Of a DNA stretch of 64,000 bases, positions 54,841 through 64,000 are shown in pieces. Numbering within the stretch: the first letter of the stretch is position 1; every line of letters begins with the position of its first letter. This stretch comes from JAIXWP01 sp041391745 (GTDB taxonomy: Bacteria; Bacteroidota; Bacteroidia; Flavobacteriales_D; Sanyastnellaceae): positions 88,836 through 152,835 of the forward strand of contig JAWKNK010000007.1 of NCBI GenBank assembly GCA_041391745.1, given 5' to 3'. The notes below the pieces were generated by a model. It worked only from the letters and a program-made list of their open reading frames with translations. It was not told the origin of the DNA and did not search any database. Both the position numbers and the translations under genes were made by a program.

Positions 54841-55507
54841 TATTCACAGCAATTGCTTTGCCTTAAAAAAAGTTCTTCAATTTTTGGAGGATAAGCAAAT
54901 TGATCACTTCCTCTTGCTCGGTGATTCGTTTGGTTATTTTCCTTGGGCTCGTGAAACTTGGGAACTTATAAATTCCCTAGCACCAAATATGACTGCTATT
55001 CTGGGCAATCATGATGAGTTAATCATTCGTGAGGAATCTCCAAACCCGCTTCCTGACTATTGGATGCCTATTGAAAGTAATAAAAGGGATTTGCCCGAAG
55101 AGGCTCTCCGTTGGTTGAAGAGTTTAAATTCTTCCAAGTCAATAGTGCTTGATGGAATTGAGTTTGAATTGGCTCATGGAACGCCTGAAGACAGCCTCAA
55201 TGGTCGATATTATCCTGATAATGATAAAGTGTATGACTGGTTTCCAAAAGAGAACCAAATACTTGTTTTAGGACATACCCATTATCCATTAATAAAGAAG
55301 GTGAATGGCGGGACAATTGTTAACCCTGGATCGGTTGGCCAGCCTCGTGATGGAATATTGGAAAGTTCTTGTTGTATTTTTGATACCAATAGTGGAATAT
55401 TTACCAATCATAGAATTGCATATGATGTAAACCATTGCATTGAATTGCTACAAGAAATGAACTGGTATCCTCACGCAATTAAAACCCTTCAAAAGAAGAA
55501 GGCATAA
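54818..55507 (+). CDS. Calcineurin-like metallophosphoesterase
   Basis: 229 residues with all metal-binding blocks: ALLSDIHSNCFAL, LLGDSFGYFPW, AILGNHDELI, ELAHGTPEDS and LVLGHTHYPL, followed by VNPGSVGQPRDG. It belongs to the YfcE-like family of small phosphoesterases. The gene is embedded in a sugar operon, overlapping the epimerase before it and 24 bases before the next epimerase, so a nucleotide-sugar or sugar-phosphate substrate is plausible but unproven. Confidence 0.88.
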   Translation: MRIALLSDIHSNCFALKKVLQFLEDKQIDHFLLLGDSFGYFPWARETWELINSLAPNMTAILGNHDELIIREESPNPLPDYWMPIESNKRDLPEEALRWLKSLNSSKSIVLDGIEFELAHGTPEDSLNGRYYPDNDKVYDWFPKENQILVLGHTHYPLIKKVNGGTIVNPGSVGQPRDGILESSCCIFDTNSGIFTNHRIAYDVNHCIELLQEMNWYPHAIKTLQKKKA

Positions 55508-55531
55508 AATTAAATAGCAAATAAATAAAAG

Positions 55532-56521
55532 ATGAAAGTAGTTGTAACAGGAGGCGCTGGATTTATTGGCTCACATCTCGTGGATAAATTATTGGCGGAT
55601 GGTCATGAAGTAGTGGCTATCGATAACCTCATAAATGGTAAAGAAGAGAACTTGACTCAAGCCATGACTTACCCGACTTTCACTTTTCATGAAGCGGATA
55701 TTTTGGAAGGGTCACAAATGATTCAACTTTGTGATGGAGCAGATGTGATTTTTCATTTGGCATGTTTGGGTGTTCGACATAGCATTCATTCTCCTTTTGA
55801 GAATCATCTCGTAAACGCCGAAGGTTCCTTGAATATGCTCGAAGCTGCCCAGGTGAACAATGTGAAAAAATTCTTCTACATTTCTACTTCAGAAATTTAT
55901 GGAGATATCAAGTCTTTTCCTATCAGTGAAGGTGGTGTTCCACTGCCGAAAACAGTATATGGAAGCAGCAAGTTGGCTGGCGAAAATTATGCATACTCCT
56001 ATTACAAGTGTTATGGTCTAGATGTAACAATAACTCGCATTTTCAATAATTACGGGCCTCGTGCACATTATGAGGGTGATGCTGGAGAAATTATTCCAAG
56101 AAGCATTGTACAAATGCTGTACGGAAAAGCACCCATCATTTTTGGAGACGGAAGTGTGACAAGAGATTTCTTTTATGTAAAGGATACAGCGAGGGCATTA
56201 ACCGAGTTGATGTCAAAGGATAATTTAACCGGAGAAATTATAAATATCGGAACGGGAGTAGAAATTACCATGAAGGAGCTAATGCTTCAGCTCATTGAAG
56301 CGATGGGTTTGAATGGTAAAATGGAAATAGATTTTCAAGAAGATCGTCCAGCAGACGTTCCTCGTCTGTGGGTGGACCCAACAAAGTTTAGAGGCATTAC
56401 GAATTTTTCAAATGAAATGCCTTTTCAAGAAGGCTTAAAGGAAACTATCGAATACTACAAAGAAAGAATGAGTGATGGAGATATGCTCTCAGAAATTCAA
56501 GTAAAAAATTGGGAGAAATAA
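55532..56521 (+). CDS. NAD-dependent sugar epimerase/dehydratase (GalE-like)
   Basis: 329 residues: VVVTGGAGFIGSHLVDKLLA, VVAIDNLINGKEENL, VIFHLACLGVRHS, FFYISTSEIYGD, TVYGSSKLAGENYAYSYYKC (Y-x-x-x-K), RIFNNYGPRAH, FGDGSVTRDFFYVKDTA. It resembles UDP-glucuronate decarboxylases and 4,6-dehydratases. With the next aminotransferase it could make a 4-keto then 4-amino sugar. The stop TAA overlaps the aminotransferase ATG (TAATG). Confidence 0.9.
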   Translation: MKVVVTGGAGFIGSHLVDKLLADGHEVVAIDNLINGKEENLTQAMTYPTFTFHEADILEGSQMIQLCDGADVIFHLACLGVRHSIHSPFENHLVNAEGSLNMLEAAQVNNVKKFFYISTSEIYGDIKSFPISEGGVPLPKTVYGSSKLAGENYAYSYYKCYGLDVTITRIFNNYGPRAHYEGDAGEIIPRSIVQMLYGKAPIIFGDGSVTRDFFYVKDTARALTELMSKDNLTGEIINIGTGVEITMKELMLQLIEAMGLNGKMEIDFQEDRPADVPRLWVDPTKFRGITNFSNEMPFQEGLKETIEYYKERMSDGDMLSEIQVKNWEK

Positions 56522-57666
56522 TGGAAACCAAATTGATGAAAATTCCTGTAGCTAAACCTTACCTCGGCAAGGAAGAAGCTCAATTGGCTTATGATACAAT
56601 ACTCACCAATTGGGTCACACAGGGGCCACGAGTTGCTGAGTTTGAAGAGAAATTTGCAAATTATGTTGGTTCGAAATACGCAGTAGCCGTGAGCAATTGC
56701 ACCACTGGCCTACACCTATCTATGATAGTAGCTGGCATTGGCCATGGTGATGAGGTGATCTGCCCATCAATGAGCTATATCGCCACGGCAAACTGTATTA
56801 AGTATGTTGGAGCTAAACCTGTTTTTGCTGAGGTAAATTCTAAGACATACAACATCGACGTGGAAGATGCAAGACGCCGCATCACAGCCAAGACTAAGGC
56901 AATATTGATTGTTCACCAAATCGGTATGCCAGCTGACATAGATGCTTTTAGAGTGCTATGCGATGAACATAGTCTCATACTCATCGAAGATGCTGCTTGT
57001 GCTGCCGGTTCATCTTACAAAGGGAATAAAATTGGAAGCCACTCTGATTTGGTTTGCTTTAGTTTTCATCCTCGTAAGGTGATCACCACTGGTGACGGTG
57101 GAATGGTTACCACAAATAATGAAGCTTACTACAACCGATTGAAGTTGTTGCGACAACACGGAATGAGCGTGAATGACAGAGTAAGGCACCTGAGCGATAA
57201 AGTGATTATTGAGGATCATTTGGAAGTAGGATTCAATTATCGAATGACAGATATTCAAGCTTCGGTTGGTATCAAACAATTGGAAAGACTGGATTGGCTC
57301 GTTGAAGAAAGAAGGAAAATTGCGTTTCAATACCATGATGCTTTCGCAGACCTAAAAGGGGTGCGCCTGCCACTCGAAGAGGAAGGTTATTTTACAAGCT
57401 ATCAATCCTATTCGATATATCTTACTCCGGAATGTGAGCACGATAGAAATGATATAATGCAACAACTACTGGATGTGGGGATTGCCACAAGAAGAGGTGT
57501 GATGACCTCGCATAGAGAATCGGCATATAAGCAAGAGTGCGAAGGACTTCATTTGCCCATTTCTGAAGACGCAAGCGACAGAAGTATCGTTCTCCCATTG
57601 TACGTGCCTATGGCGCAAGAGGAAATAGATTATGTAATCTATCATATAAAAAGAGTGCTTTCATGA
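56521..57666 (+). CDS. DegT/DnrJ/EryC1/StrS aminotransferase (second copy)
   Basis: 381 residues: IPVAKPYLGKEEAQLAYDTI, WVTQGPRVAEFEEKFANYVG, VAVSNCTTGLHLSMIVAGIG, EVICPSMSYIATANCIKYVG, LIEDAACAAGSSYKGN, FSFHPRKVITTGDGGMVTTN (PLP Lys) and VGFNYRMTDIQASVGIKQLE. It is of the PseC/PglE/ArnB kind that aminates 4-keto sugars, distinct from the 3-amino enzyme earlier in the operon. ATG 56521 overlaps the previous stop; its own stop overlaps the ATG of the membrane glycosyltransferase. Confidence 0.92.
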   Translation: METKLMKIPVAKPYLGKEEAQLAYDTILTNWVTQGPRVAEFEEKFANYVGSKYAVAVSNCTTGLHLSMIVAGIGHGDEVICPSMSYIATANCIKYVGAKPVFAEVNSKTYNIDVEDARRRITAKTKAILIVHQIGMPADIDAFRVLCDEHSLILIEDAACAAGSSYKGNKIGSHSDLVCFSFHPRKVITTGDGGMVTTNNEAYYNRLKLLRQHGMSVNDRVRHLSDKVIIEDHLEVGFNYRMTDIQASVGIKQLERLDWLVEERRKIAFQYHDAFADLKGVRLPLEEEGYFTSYQSYSIYLTPECEHDRNDIMQQLLDVGIATRRGVMTSHRESAYKQECEGLHLPISEDASDRSIVLPLYVPMAQEEIDYVIYHIKRVLS

Positions 57667-59099
57667 AGAAGTTAATTTCACATATCAACCCAGCAAACAC
57701 ATGGAAAGTGCTGGGATTAATTTTTATCGTGAAAACGCTCATCTTCATTTTTTTTAATGCCGAATTCCAAGACAATTGGGATAAGAATATGTTGTCGGGA
57801 AATCTCGCTGTGACTACCGGAGATACGAGGAGTTATTACAGAGCTTCCGAGAATTTTGCTGAACAAGGAGTGTACAATAGTAATTGCAGAATGCCAGGTG
57901 TAACTCCAATTTATGCTCCATTACATTGGTTGTTCGGGGCTGATATGGCAAAGGATGCAATAGTAATTCTTCAACTTATAATTAGTATAATATCAGTGCT
58001 CGTTCTCGGAAAACTTGCATGGAAGTGGACAGGAAGTCGTGTTGTTTTTTTTCTGACAATTGTGCTTTACACCTTGAGTACTTTCGTAAGTATATGGGAT
58101 CACTTTCTGATGGCGGATAGTTTTTCCACTTCTTTTTTTATTTTTAGTGTGTACTACCTTTGGAAGGGATTAAAAAATTACAATTGGTATTTTGTGCTGC
58201 TATCTGGCTTTTTTCTCGCATGGGCAGTATTCTTCCGACAAATCTTACTCGTCGTTTATCCAATAATTGCACTGCTTATTCTCATTGAAAATTACAGAAC
58301 ATGGAAAACCATGATCATCAATGGCATATTGTTTATTCTTCCATTAATTGTTTCTATTGGGCTTTGGGTGAATTATCAAAATCGCCATTTGGAAAGCTCA
58401 TATTTTCTTGTGCGTCCTGTAAATGAATGCTATGCGACTTATACTCCAGAGTTTCAAGGTTTGAGTTCGTTTTTGATCCATCTTGGCTACGGTGAGCCAT
58501 TCTGGGAGAAGGGGAGCGTGGTGAAATGGATGATGGTTTATAATGAGAAAGATGCGGTGCCTCCAATTTCTGACAGACATTTCAATTCAGAAATGAATCT
58601 AGACAGCTTGAAGGTTTTAAGAGATGAGTACCACTTGTTTCAGCAAGAGGACAATGAAGTCATCAAAGAATCCATTGGTACTTCACTTTTGGATCGAATC
58701 GATCGATATGAGACGGCATATAAATCACATAACAAACTAGGATATTATTTGCTCAATCGGTTGAGACTTTTTAGACTATTTGTTGTGCCATTACAAGTTG
58801 ATAATTTGCCGCTACCGGCCCTTCATAATATGAGTTTCATTGAGAAGGCAACTAAATTGTTTTATCTTGTTTTGTTTACACTAGTGGCTCTAGTTGGGCT
58901 CTTGGCTGTGATTCAAGATATGTTTTTTGTAAAATCAAATTACAGATGGTGGTGGCTAGTGCCAATTTCCGTTTTGGTAACTTTGAGTTTAATTCTTGGT
59001 TTTGTGGAACAACGTTATTTCGTTCCTATATATCCATTTTTATTGATTGGGCTCTCCATTTTTGTGGCGAGATTTTTTAAGAAATTTGATCATCAGTAA
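57663..59099 (+). CDS. Membrane glycosyltransferase, GT39/ArnT-like
   Basis: 478 residues with about 11 membrane helices. A first loop holds TTGDTRSYYRASENFAEQGV and CRMPGVTPIYAPLHWL, the usual place of the acidic catalytic loop in ArnT/PMT enzymes. These transfer a lipid-linked sugar to a target in the periplasm. A large loop of about 180 residues (around 250-390) precedes the last helices. It overlaps the aminotransferase stop by 4 bases. The acceptor is unknown. Confidence 0.78.
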   Translation: MKKLISHINPANTWKVLGLIFIVKTLIFIFFNAEFQDNWDKNMLSGNLAVTTGDTRSYYRASENFAEQGVYNSNCRMPGVTPIYAPLHWLFGADMAKDAIVILQLIISIISVLVLGKLAWKWTGSRVVFFLTIVLYTLSTFVSIWDHFLMADSFSTSFFIFSVYYLWKGLKNYNWYFVLLSGFFLAWAVFFRQILLVVYPIIALLILIENYRTWKTMIINGILFILPLIVSIGLWVNYQNRHLESSYFLVRPVNECYATYTPEFQGLSSFLIHLGYGEPFWEKGSVVKWMMVYNEKDAVPPISDRHFNSEMNLDSLKVLRDEYHLFQQEDNEVIKESIGTSLLDRIDRYETAYKSHNKLGYYLLNRLRLFRLFVVPLQVDNLPLPALHNMSFIEKATKLFYLVLFTLVALVGLLAVIQDMFFVKSNYRWWWLVPISVLVTLSLILGFVEQRYFVPIYPFLLIGLSIFVARFFKKFDHQ

Positions 59100-59121
59100 T
59101 TCAGAAAAAAAATAGTGCTGT

Positions 59122-60282
59122 ATGGAAGTAGTATTATTTGAAGACGAAAATTGGAAGAGATTTTTGCCATTGGTTTTTACTCGACCAATTGGAGAAATGC
59201 GTATTGGTATTTATAAAATTTCTGAGAAGTGGGAAAAGTCTTTGAATTGCCCGGTTACTCATCGCACAAGACCATATTTGAGATCTTTGTTTCCAATTAC
59301 TTCCCAGAAAGATGTGCTTCTAATCAACGCTCGTTTTCTACCAACTTCAGAATTAGTAGAAGCTCTTGAAAACCTTCAGGATGGTGAAGCATTGGTTCAT
59401 CAAAATCGCCTGGTGGCTATGAAGGCTTCCGTTGAAAGTGACTTGACATTCGAAAAAAGTAAAACATATAGCGGTGATGTTTTTGAATTGAATAATATCA
59501 CAGATCTATTCACATACAATGAGCGAGCAATAAAGTTGGATGCTCCACTTTGGTCGAAAGAAAATACGCACCAAGATATTCCAGAAGGTGTTACTATTAT
59601 TGGTGATAGACATCAGGTTTTCATCGAGCATACTGCCACTGTTTTACCTTGTATTATCAATGTGAATGCAGGCCCCGTGATTATTGATGCACACGCGGAA
59701 GTAATGGAAGGGGCACTTATTCGTGGCGGACTCTATCTGGGCGAACATTCACAAATTAAAATGGGCTCCAAAATTTATGGAGCAGTGACTATTGGACCTC
59801 ATTGCAAAGTGGGAGGAGAGGTGACAAATTCACTACTTCAAGGATTCTCCAACAAATCTCATGATGGTTATTTAGGAAATTCGGTACTCGGAGAATGGTG
59901 CAATCTAGGAGCAGACACAAACAATTCCAATTTGAAAAACAATTATTCAGATGTTCAAATTTGGAATTATGAAACGCACCAACTCAAATCGACAGGCCTA
60001 ACTTTTTGTGGTTTATTGATGGGCGATCACTCAAAAAGTGGAATCAATACCATGTTTAATACAGGAACCACAGTAGGGGTGGCATCAAATATTTTTGGCG
60101 GAGGTTTTCCTGATAAATACATCCCCAATTTCTCTTGGGGTGGCGCATCAGGGTGGGAAACCCATCAATTGGATAAGGCCATTTCTACTACCAAAAAAGT
60201 AATGGCAAGAAGGAGCCTAGAAGTTTCAGAAGAATATGAAAAAATGTTGGAGCATATTTTTAACATGCCCCAACAATTTTAA
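59122..60282 (+). CDS. GlmU-like nucleotidyl/acetyltransferase (TIGR03991 type)
   Basis: 386 residues. The N-terminal half starts VVLFEDENWKRFLPLVFTRP IGEMRIGI, with DVLLINARFLPT, a degenerate nucleotidyltransferase pattern of the Bacteroidota alternative GlmU family. The C-terminal half is a long left-handed beta-helix (GPVIIDAHAEVMEGALIRGG, IYGAVTIGPHCKVGGEVTNS, WCNLGADTNNSNLKNNY). It should activate a sugar-1-phosphate or make UDP-GlcNAc for the operon or for cell wall. It ends 3 bases before the convergent lon stop. Confidence 0.85.
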   Translation: MEVVLFEDENWKRFLPLVFTRPIGEMRIGIYKISEKWEKSLNCPVTHRTRPYLRSLFPITSQKDVLLINARFLPTSELVEALENLQDGEALVHQNRLVAMKASVESDLTFEKSKTYSGDVFELNNITDLFTYNERAIKLDAPLWSKENTHQDIPEGVTIIGDRHQVFIEHTATVLPCIINVNAGPVIIDAHAEVMEGALIRGGLYLGEHSQIKMGSKIYGAVTIGPHCKVGGEVTNSLLQGFSNKSHDGYLGNSVLGEWCNLGADTNNSNLKNNYSDVQIWNYETHQLKSTGLTFCGLLMGDHSKSGINTMFNTGTTVGVASNIFGGGFPDKYIPNFSWGGASGWETHQLDKAISTTKKVMARRSLEVSEEYEKMLEHIFNMPQQF

Positions 60283-60285
60283 TGT

Positions 60286-62706
60286 TTATCGCTTCAGAAG
60301 CGCAAGTGAAATGACTTCATGCATTTCTGTTACATAATGAAATTTCAATCCTTTTAAGTAGCGTTCATTAATCTCTTCAATGTCTTTTCTGTTGCGCTCA
60401 GAAAGAATTATTTCTTTGATACCTGCACGCTTTGCTGCTAGTATTTTTTCTTTGATTCCACCAACAGGTAGTACTTTTCCTCGCAAAGTAATTTCTCCCG
60501 TCATCGCCAAATATTTTTTCACGCGACGCCCCGTAAATGCTGATGCAAGAGCAGTCAACAAAGTAATACCAGCGCTTGGCCCATCCTTAGGAACGGCTCC
60601 TTGTGGAACGTGGATGTGCACATTTTTCTTTTCAAATTCTTCAGGGTCCATCTGAATCAAGTCGGCATGGGCTTTAAGATATTCCAAAGCAATCATTGCA
60701 CTTTCTTTCATCACGTCGCCCAAGTTTCCGGTGAGGGTGAGTTTTCCCGAACCTTTGGTCAAACTGGTTTCAATGAAAAGTATATCTCCTCCAGTCGGGG
60801 TCCAAGCTAGTCCTGTTACCACGCCAACCACATCATTGTCGATGTAGCGATCCTTTTCATAGCTCGCACCAAGAACTTTTTGCAGATCAGTAATTTTTAG
60901 TTTCACACTATACTTCTCAGATAATGCAATTTCTTTCGCACGATTTCGTACGACTTTACCAATTCTTTTTTCCAAACTGCGAACGCCGCTTTCGTTGGTG
61001 TACCCTTCAATGATTTTTACTAATGCTTCATCTGTAAATTGCAGTTGACTTGCACGAATGCCATTTTCAGTGAGCTGCTTCGGGATCAAATGGCGCTTCG
61101 CAATCTCAACTTTTTCTTCTACCGTATATCCGTTCACTTCAATAATCTCCAATCGATCACGAAGTGCAGGTTGAATGGTATTTAGTGAGTTGGCTGTCGC
61201 AATAAACATCACCTTTGAAAGGTCGTAATCCATTTCTACATAATTATCGTAGAAAGCGTGGTTTTGTTCAGGGTCCAACACCTCTAGCATGGCACTGCTT
61301 GGGTCGCCATGCACTCCTTGGCCGAGTTTATCGATTTCATCCAAAACAAATAATGGATTCGATGTTTCTGTTTTTTTCAAGCTTTGCAAAATACGACCAG
61401 GCATTGCACCAATGTATGTTTTTCGGTGACCTCTAATTTCGGCCTCATCATGCAGTCCGCCCAGTGACATGCGAATGTATTTTCTACCTAATGCCTCTGC
61501 AATGGATTTTCCTAGACTTGTCTTACCAACACCTGGAGGTCCGTAAAGACAAATAATAGGCGCCTTCATATCGCCTTTAATTTTCAATACAGCTAAATGC
61601 TCGATGATTCTTTCTTTCACCTTCTCCATTCCAAAGTGGTCTCGGTCTAGAATTTCTCGAGCATGCTTTAAATCAAAATTATCATCGGAGTATTCACCCC
61701 AAGGCAAGTCAAGTAAGGTGTCGATGTAATTTGCTTGAACACTGAATTCAGCAGCTTGTGGATTCATTCTCTCCAACTTGCCAAGTTCTTTGTAGAAAAC
61801 CTTAGCAACTTCTTCATTCCACTTTTTAGCTTTAGCTTTTACCTTTTTATCTTCAATCTCCTCTTTAATTGGATTCGCTCCCAGCTCGTCTTGAATTTGC
61901 TTCATTTGTTGTTGAAGAAAATACTCGCGCTGTTGCTTAGAAATATCGGTATGAACTTTCTTTTGAATTTCATTTTTCATTTCTAGCATTTGAAGTTCTT
62001 TGCCTAGATACTCCAATACCTTGTTGGCACGTTCTTGCAAATCGGCTATTTCAAGCAAGCTCTGCTTTTCTTGAATAGGCGAGCGCATATTGCTAGAAAT
62101 AAAGTTGGTCAAAAAACTAAGGCCATTGATGTTTTTCAATGCAATTCCTGCTTCTGATGGAATGTCCGGTGACAACTGAATAATGCGCTGTGCATGCTCT
62201 TTCAACGATTCGAACAGTGCTTGTTGTTCTTTGCTGGTACTTTGCTTATTCACTTCTGCAAACTCTACCACTTGCGCTTTGAAATACGGTTGGTCTGAAA
62301 CCATACCTGTGATTTGAAAGCGTTTTTTACCCTGAAGAATCACGGTAGTGCTGCCATCCGGCATGCGTAACATGCGCATTATGGTAGCTTGTGTTCCGAT
62401 TTTATAAATGTCTTCGAAGGTCGGATCTTCCACGTCAGCGTCAAATTGTGCCGCAACACCAATCGTCTTGTTGCCTTTATTGGCTTCTTGGATCAGCTTT
62501 ATGCTTTTATCACGTCCCACAGTGATAGGTATCACCACTCCTGGGAAGAGTACAGTATTTCGAAGCGGAAGAATTGGCAGTACTTCGGGAGTATGTTCTT
62601 TGTCCATTTGGTCCTCATCCTCAGCAGAAATCAAAGGAATAAACTCCTGATCTTGCCCGTCTTCATTGATTAACCCAAATATTTCGTCGTCTGATATCAT
62701 ATTCAA
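60286..62706 (-). CDS. lon: ATP-dependent protease La
   Basis: 806 residues. It has the N-terminal substrate domain (LPILPLRNTVLFPGVVIPIT), a coiled coil with QREYFLQQQMKQIQDELG, the AAA+ core (Walker A GPPGVGKTSLGKSIAEALG, Walker B FVLDEIDKLGQ) and the Ser-Lys protease (VHVPQGAVPKDGPSAGITLL, GEITLRGKVLPVGGIKEKIL). Lon degrades misfolded and short-lived regulatory proteins. ATG 62706 or 62700 may be the start. The 154-base gap to the divergent secreted-protein gene shows no clear TAnnTTTG box. Confidence 0.97.
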   Translation of the reverse strand: MNMISDDEIFGLINEDGQDQEFIPLISAEDEDQMDKEHTPEVLPILPLRNTVLFPGVVIPITVGRDKSIKLIQEANKGNKTIGVAAQFDADVEDPTFEDIYKIGTQATIMRMLRMPDGSTTVILQGKKRFQITGMVSDQPYFKAQVVEFAEVNKQSTSKEQQALFESLKEHAQRIIQLSPDIPSEAGIALKNINGLSFLTNFISSNMRSPIQEKQSLLEIADLQERANKVLEYLGKELQMLEMKNEIQKKVHTDISKQQREYFLQQQMKQIQDELGANPIKEEIEDKKVKAKAKKWNEEVAKVFYKELGKLERMNPQAAEFSVQANYIDTLLDLPWGEYSDDNFDLKHAREILDRDHFGMEKVKERIIEHLAVLKIKGDMKAPIICLYGPPGVGKTSLGKSIAEALGRKYIRMSLGGLHDEAEIRGHRKTYIGAMPGRILQSLKKTETSNPLFVLDEIDKLGQGVHGDPSSAMLEVLDPEQNHAFYDNYVEMDYDLSKVMFIATANSLNTIQPALRDRLEIIEVNGYTVEEKVEIAKRHLIPKQLTENGIRASQLQFTDEALVKIIEGYTNESGVRSLEKRIGKVVRNRAKEIALSEKYSVKLKITDLQKVLGASYEKDRYIDNDVVGVVTGLAWTPTGGDILFIETSLTKGSGKLTLTGNLGDVMKESAMIALEYLKAHADLIQMDPEEFEKKNVHIHVPQGAVPKDGPSAGITLLTALASAFTGRRVKKYLAMTGEITLRGKVLPVGGIKEKILAAKRAGIKEIILSERNRKDIEEINERYLKGLKFHYVTEMHEVISLALLKR

Positions 62707-62859
62707 TAATTTGCAGTTGCGCTAATAGTCAATGGCTGTGCCATATTCTTAAAACTGACAATGTGGCGAATCCTTCAATTTTTTAATGAAATAGGAGGCA
62801 TCTATTCCATTTTTTAACGTCATAGATACGAATCCTTAACCATTATTAGCCAAGTTACT

Positions 62860-64000
62860 ATGCGAGAAGCGCTTCGTTGTGTGATGCTGTTTCTTTGTGG
62901 CGCTATAGTTTACCTGAATGCCCACAGCCAGTCGGTAGTCAATGACTCCCAACTGCTTTCTGGCGTATTTACCTTCCCTTATCGCGAATATGGTTCTGGT
63001 GTCAGCTTTTTTGATTGCAACAACGACGGCCTCGACGATATCACTTTCCCCCTAAAGAACGATTCTATTATAGTGTTTCTTTCAAATGGCACTGGATTCA
63101 TTCCCTACAAATTCAATTATATATTCGGAGAAGCCAAAATGCCGCTTTGGGCAGACTTCGATAATGACGGCGATTATGATCTACTCGTTACTGTTTATGA
63201 AGGGCAAACTCGTCTGCTTAAAAACAATGGCAATTTTGAGTTTGAAGATGTTACAAACGAAGTAGGATTGTCAATCACGAATGGCTACCTCACCTACGGA
63301 GCTTCCTGGGGAGACTACAACAATGATGGTTGGCTCGATTTGTATGTGTGTGTCTATGATTTCGGAAATGCTGTAGGTAATTTTCTTTTTAAAAATAATG
63401 GAGGACAAAATTTCTCGAATGTAACCTCGGTAACTGGAGCCACTATCAATAGTGATTATAGTTTTCAATCGACCATTATTGATTTTGATTTTGACGGAGA
63501 CGTTGATATTCACGTTGCCAACGATCGCTATCCAAGAGACGGGTTTTATGTCAACCAAGGTAATTTTTTTCAAAACCTATATTCATTTTACGGTTTAGAT
63601 AGAAACGCAGATTCAATGTCCAGTTCTTGGGCAGACTATGACCACGACGGAGATATGGATTTCTATGTGAGCAACACAGCTCTTATGGGAAATGATTTCT
63701 GGGAAATGAACGATGAGGGGTATTTCATTGATGTAGCCGAGGACAAAGGAGTAGAAGTGTTTAGATGGTGCTGGGGCGCATTGTGGGTGGACATCAACAA
63801 TAATTCTTGGGAAGATTTGTACGTGTGCAATCAAGCAAATCCAGATGATGTTCCAACTTTTTTCATCAATAATGTAGGAGAATTAACTCAGAATAATATT
63901 ATCGAAAACTCAAGTGAGTCGGACGTAGTGTGGTCGTATGCTGCCGCAAAAGGAGACTTCAACAATGATGGCTTCTACGACATCGCAGTGAACACCTACA
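62860..64000 (+). CDS. Secreted FG-GAP/VCBS repeat protein, cut by the window end
   Basis: The frame from ATG 62860 is open for 380 codons to the end of the window. A signal peptide-like start (REALRCVMLFLCGAIVYLN, then AHSQ) is followed by a seven-fold series of Ca-binding-type loops: DCNNDGLDDI, DFDNDGDYDL, DYNNDGWLDL, DFDFDGDVDI, DYDHDGDMDF, DINNNSWEDL and DFNNDGFYDI, spaced by about 40-60 residues. This is the FG-GAP/VCBS beta-propeller pattern of surface or secreted proteins. The sixth loop lacks its Gly. A T9SS tail may lie past the edge. Function unknown. Confidence 0.87.
   Translation, partial: MREALRCVMLFLCGAIVYLNAHSQSVVNDSQLLSGVFTFPYREYGSGVSFFDCNNDGLDDITFPLKNDSIIVFLSNGTGFIPYKFNYIFGEAKMPLWADFDNDGDYDLLVTVYEGQTRLLKNNGNFEFEDVTNEVGLSITNGYLTYGASWGDYNNDGWLDLYVCVYDFGNAVGNFLFKNNGGQNFSNVTSVTGATINSDYSFQSTIIDFDFDGDVDIHVANDRYPRDGFYVNQGNFFQNLYSFYGLDRNADSMSSSWADYDHDGDMDFYVSNTALMGNDFWEMNDEGYFIDVAEDKGVEVFRWCWGALWVDINNNSWEDLYVCNQANPDDVPTFFINNVGELTQNNIIENSSESDVVWSYAAAKGDFNNDGFYDIAVNTY

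Overview
The window looks like a chromosomal segment of a Bacteroidota bacterium, most likely a flavobacterium of the Cryomorphaceae/Crocinitomicaceae/Schleiferiaceae kind. The evidence is type IX secretion (type B) C-terminal domains on three proteins, choice-of-anchor L and B proteins, GSCFA and DUF2279 proteins, a TonB receptor with a carboxypeptidase-like N-domain, bacillithiol synthase BshC, RNase Y with ZapA, and TAnnTTTG-type -7 promoter elements. Base composition is AT-rich and genes are tightly packed. I saw no rRNA, tRNA, CRISPR array, insertion sequence or prophage.

Layout. 1-3.6 kb: the 5' part of a Wzx-type flippase, RNase Y, ZapA and a ZapB-like coiled coil. 3.8-9.3 kb: an M23 peptidase, ACMSD, an orphan peptide-binding lipoprotein and a secreted endonuclease/phosphatase-family lipoprotein. 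9.3-15.1 kb: a histone H1-like Lys/Ala protein, a DUF2279 protein, and two hybrid histidine kinases in a row, the second with a degenerate ATP site. 15.1-22.6 kb: MltG, a GNAT enzyme, a CoA-binding protein, a Wza-type export lipoprotein, RfbC, a lytic transglycosylase, a CoA-transferase, and a photolyase with a TIGR01777 SDR. 22.7-31.2 kb: a choice-of-anchor B protein, a translationally coupled TonB receptor and ABC exporter, and a DUF5916-like protein. 31.2-34.5 kb: an ECF sigma factor, a TM protein in the anti-sigma position, an outer-membrane protein and a T9SS cargo protein. 34.5-40.3 kb: BshC, RuvX, DapD, a frameshifted glycosyltransferase 9, GSCFA, and two small proteins. 40.3-46.7 kb: two collinear giant choice-of-anchor L proteins. 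46.8-49.1 kb: a methyltransferase, an ECF sigma factor and a CarH/LitR-type MerR regulator, with indel damage in the first and third and probably at the end of the sigma gene. 49.2-60.3 kb: an eleven-gene nucleotide-sugar/polysaccharide operon. 60.3-64 kb: Lon protease and the 5' part of a secreted FG-GAP repeat protein.

How the genes fit together. The flippase, Wza, RfbC, glycosyltransferase 9 and the 49-60 kb operon all point to surface polysaccharide synthesis. In that operon an oxidoreductase, an acetyltransferase and an aminotransferase follow the wlbA-B-C order. Cell-wall work is represented by M23, MltG, the SLT enzyme, DapD and ZapA. Photolyase with its SDR partner, plus the CarH-like regulator and sigma factor, suggest a light/photo-oxidative stress response.

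The most interesting regulatory signal is a pair of identical 32-bp dyads (TTGTTTAAT-N14-ATTAAACAA), 54 bp apart, directly upstream of the sigma gene at 48.05-48.14 kb. Several genes (37.67, 47.2-47.45, 48.2-48.75 and 52.96 kb) carry indels. Many are single-base changes in short homopolymers, so sequence error is a serious alternative to real gene decay.
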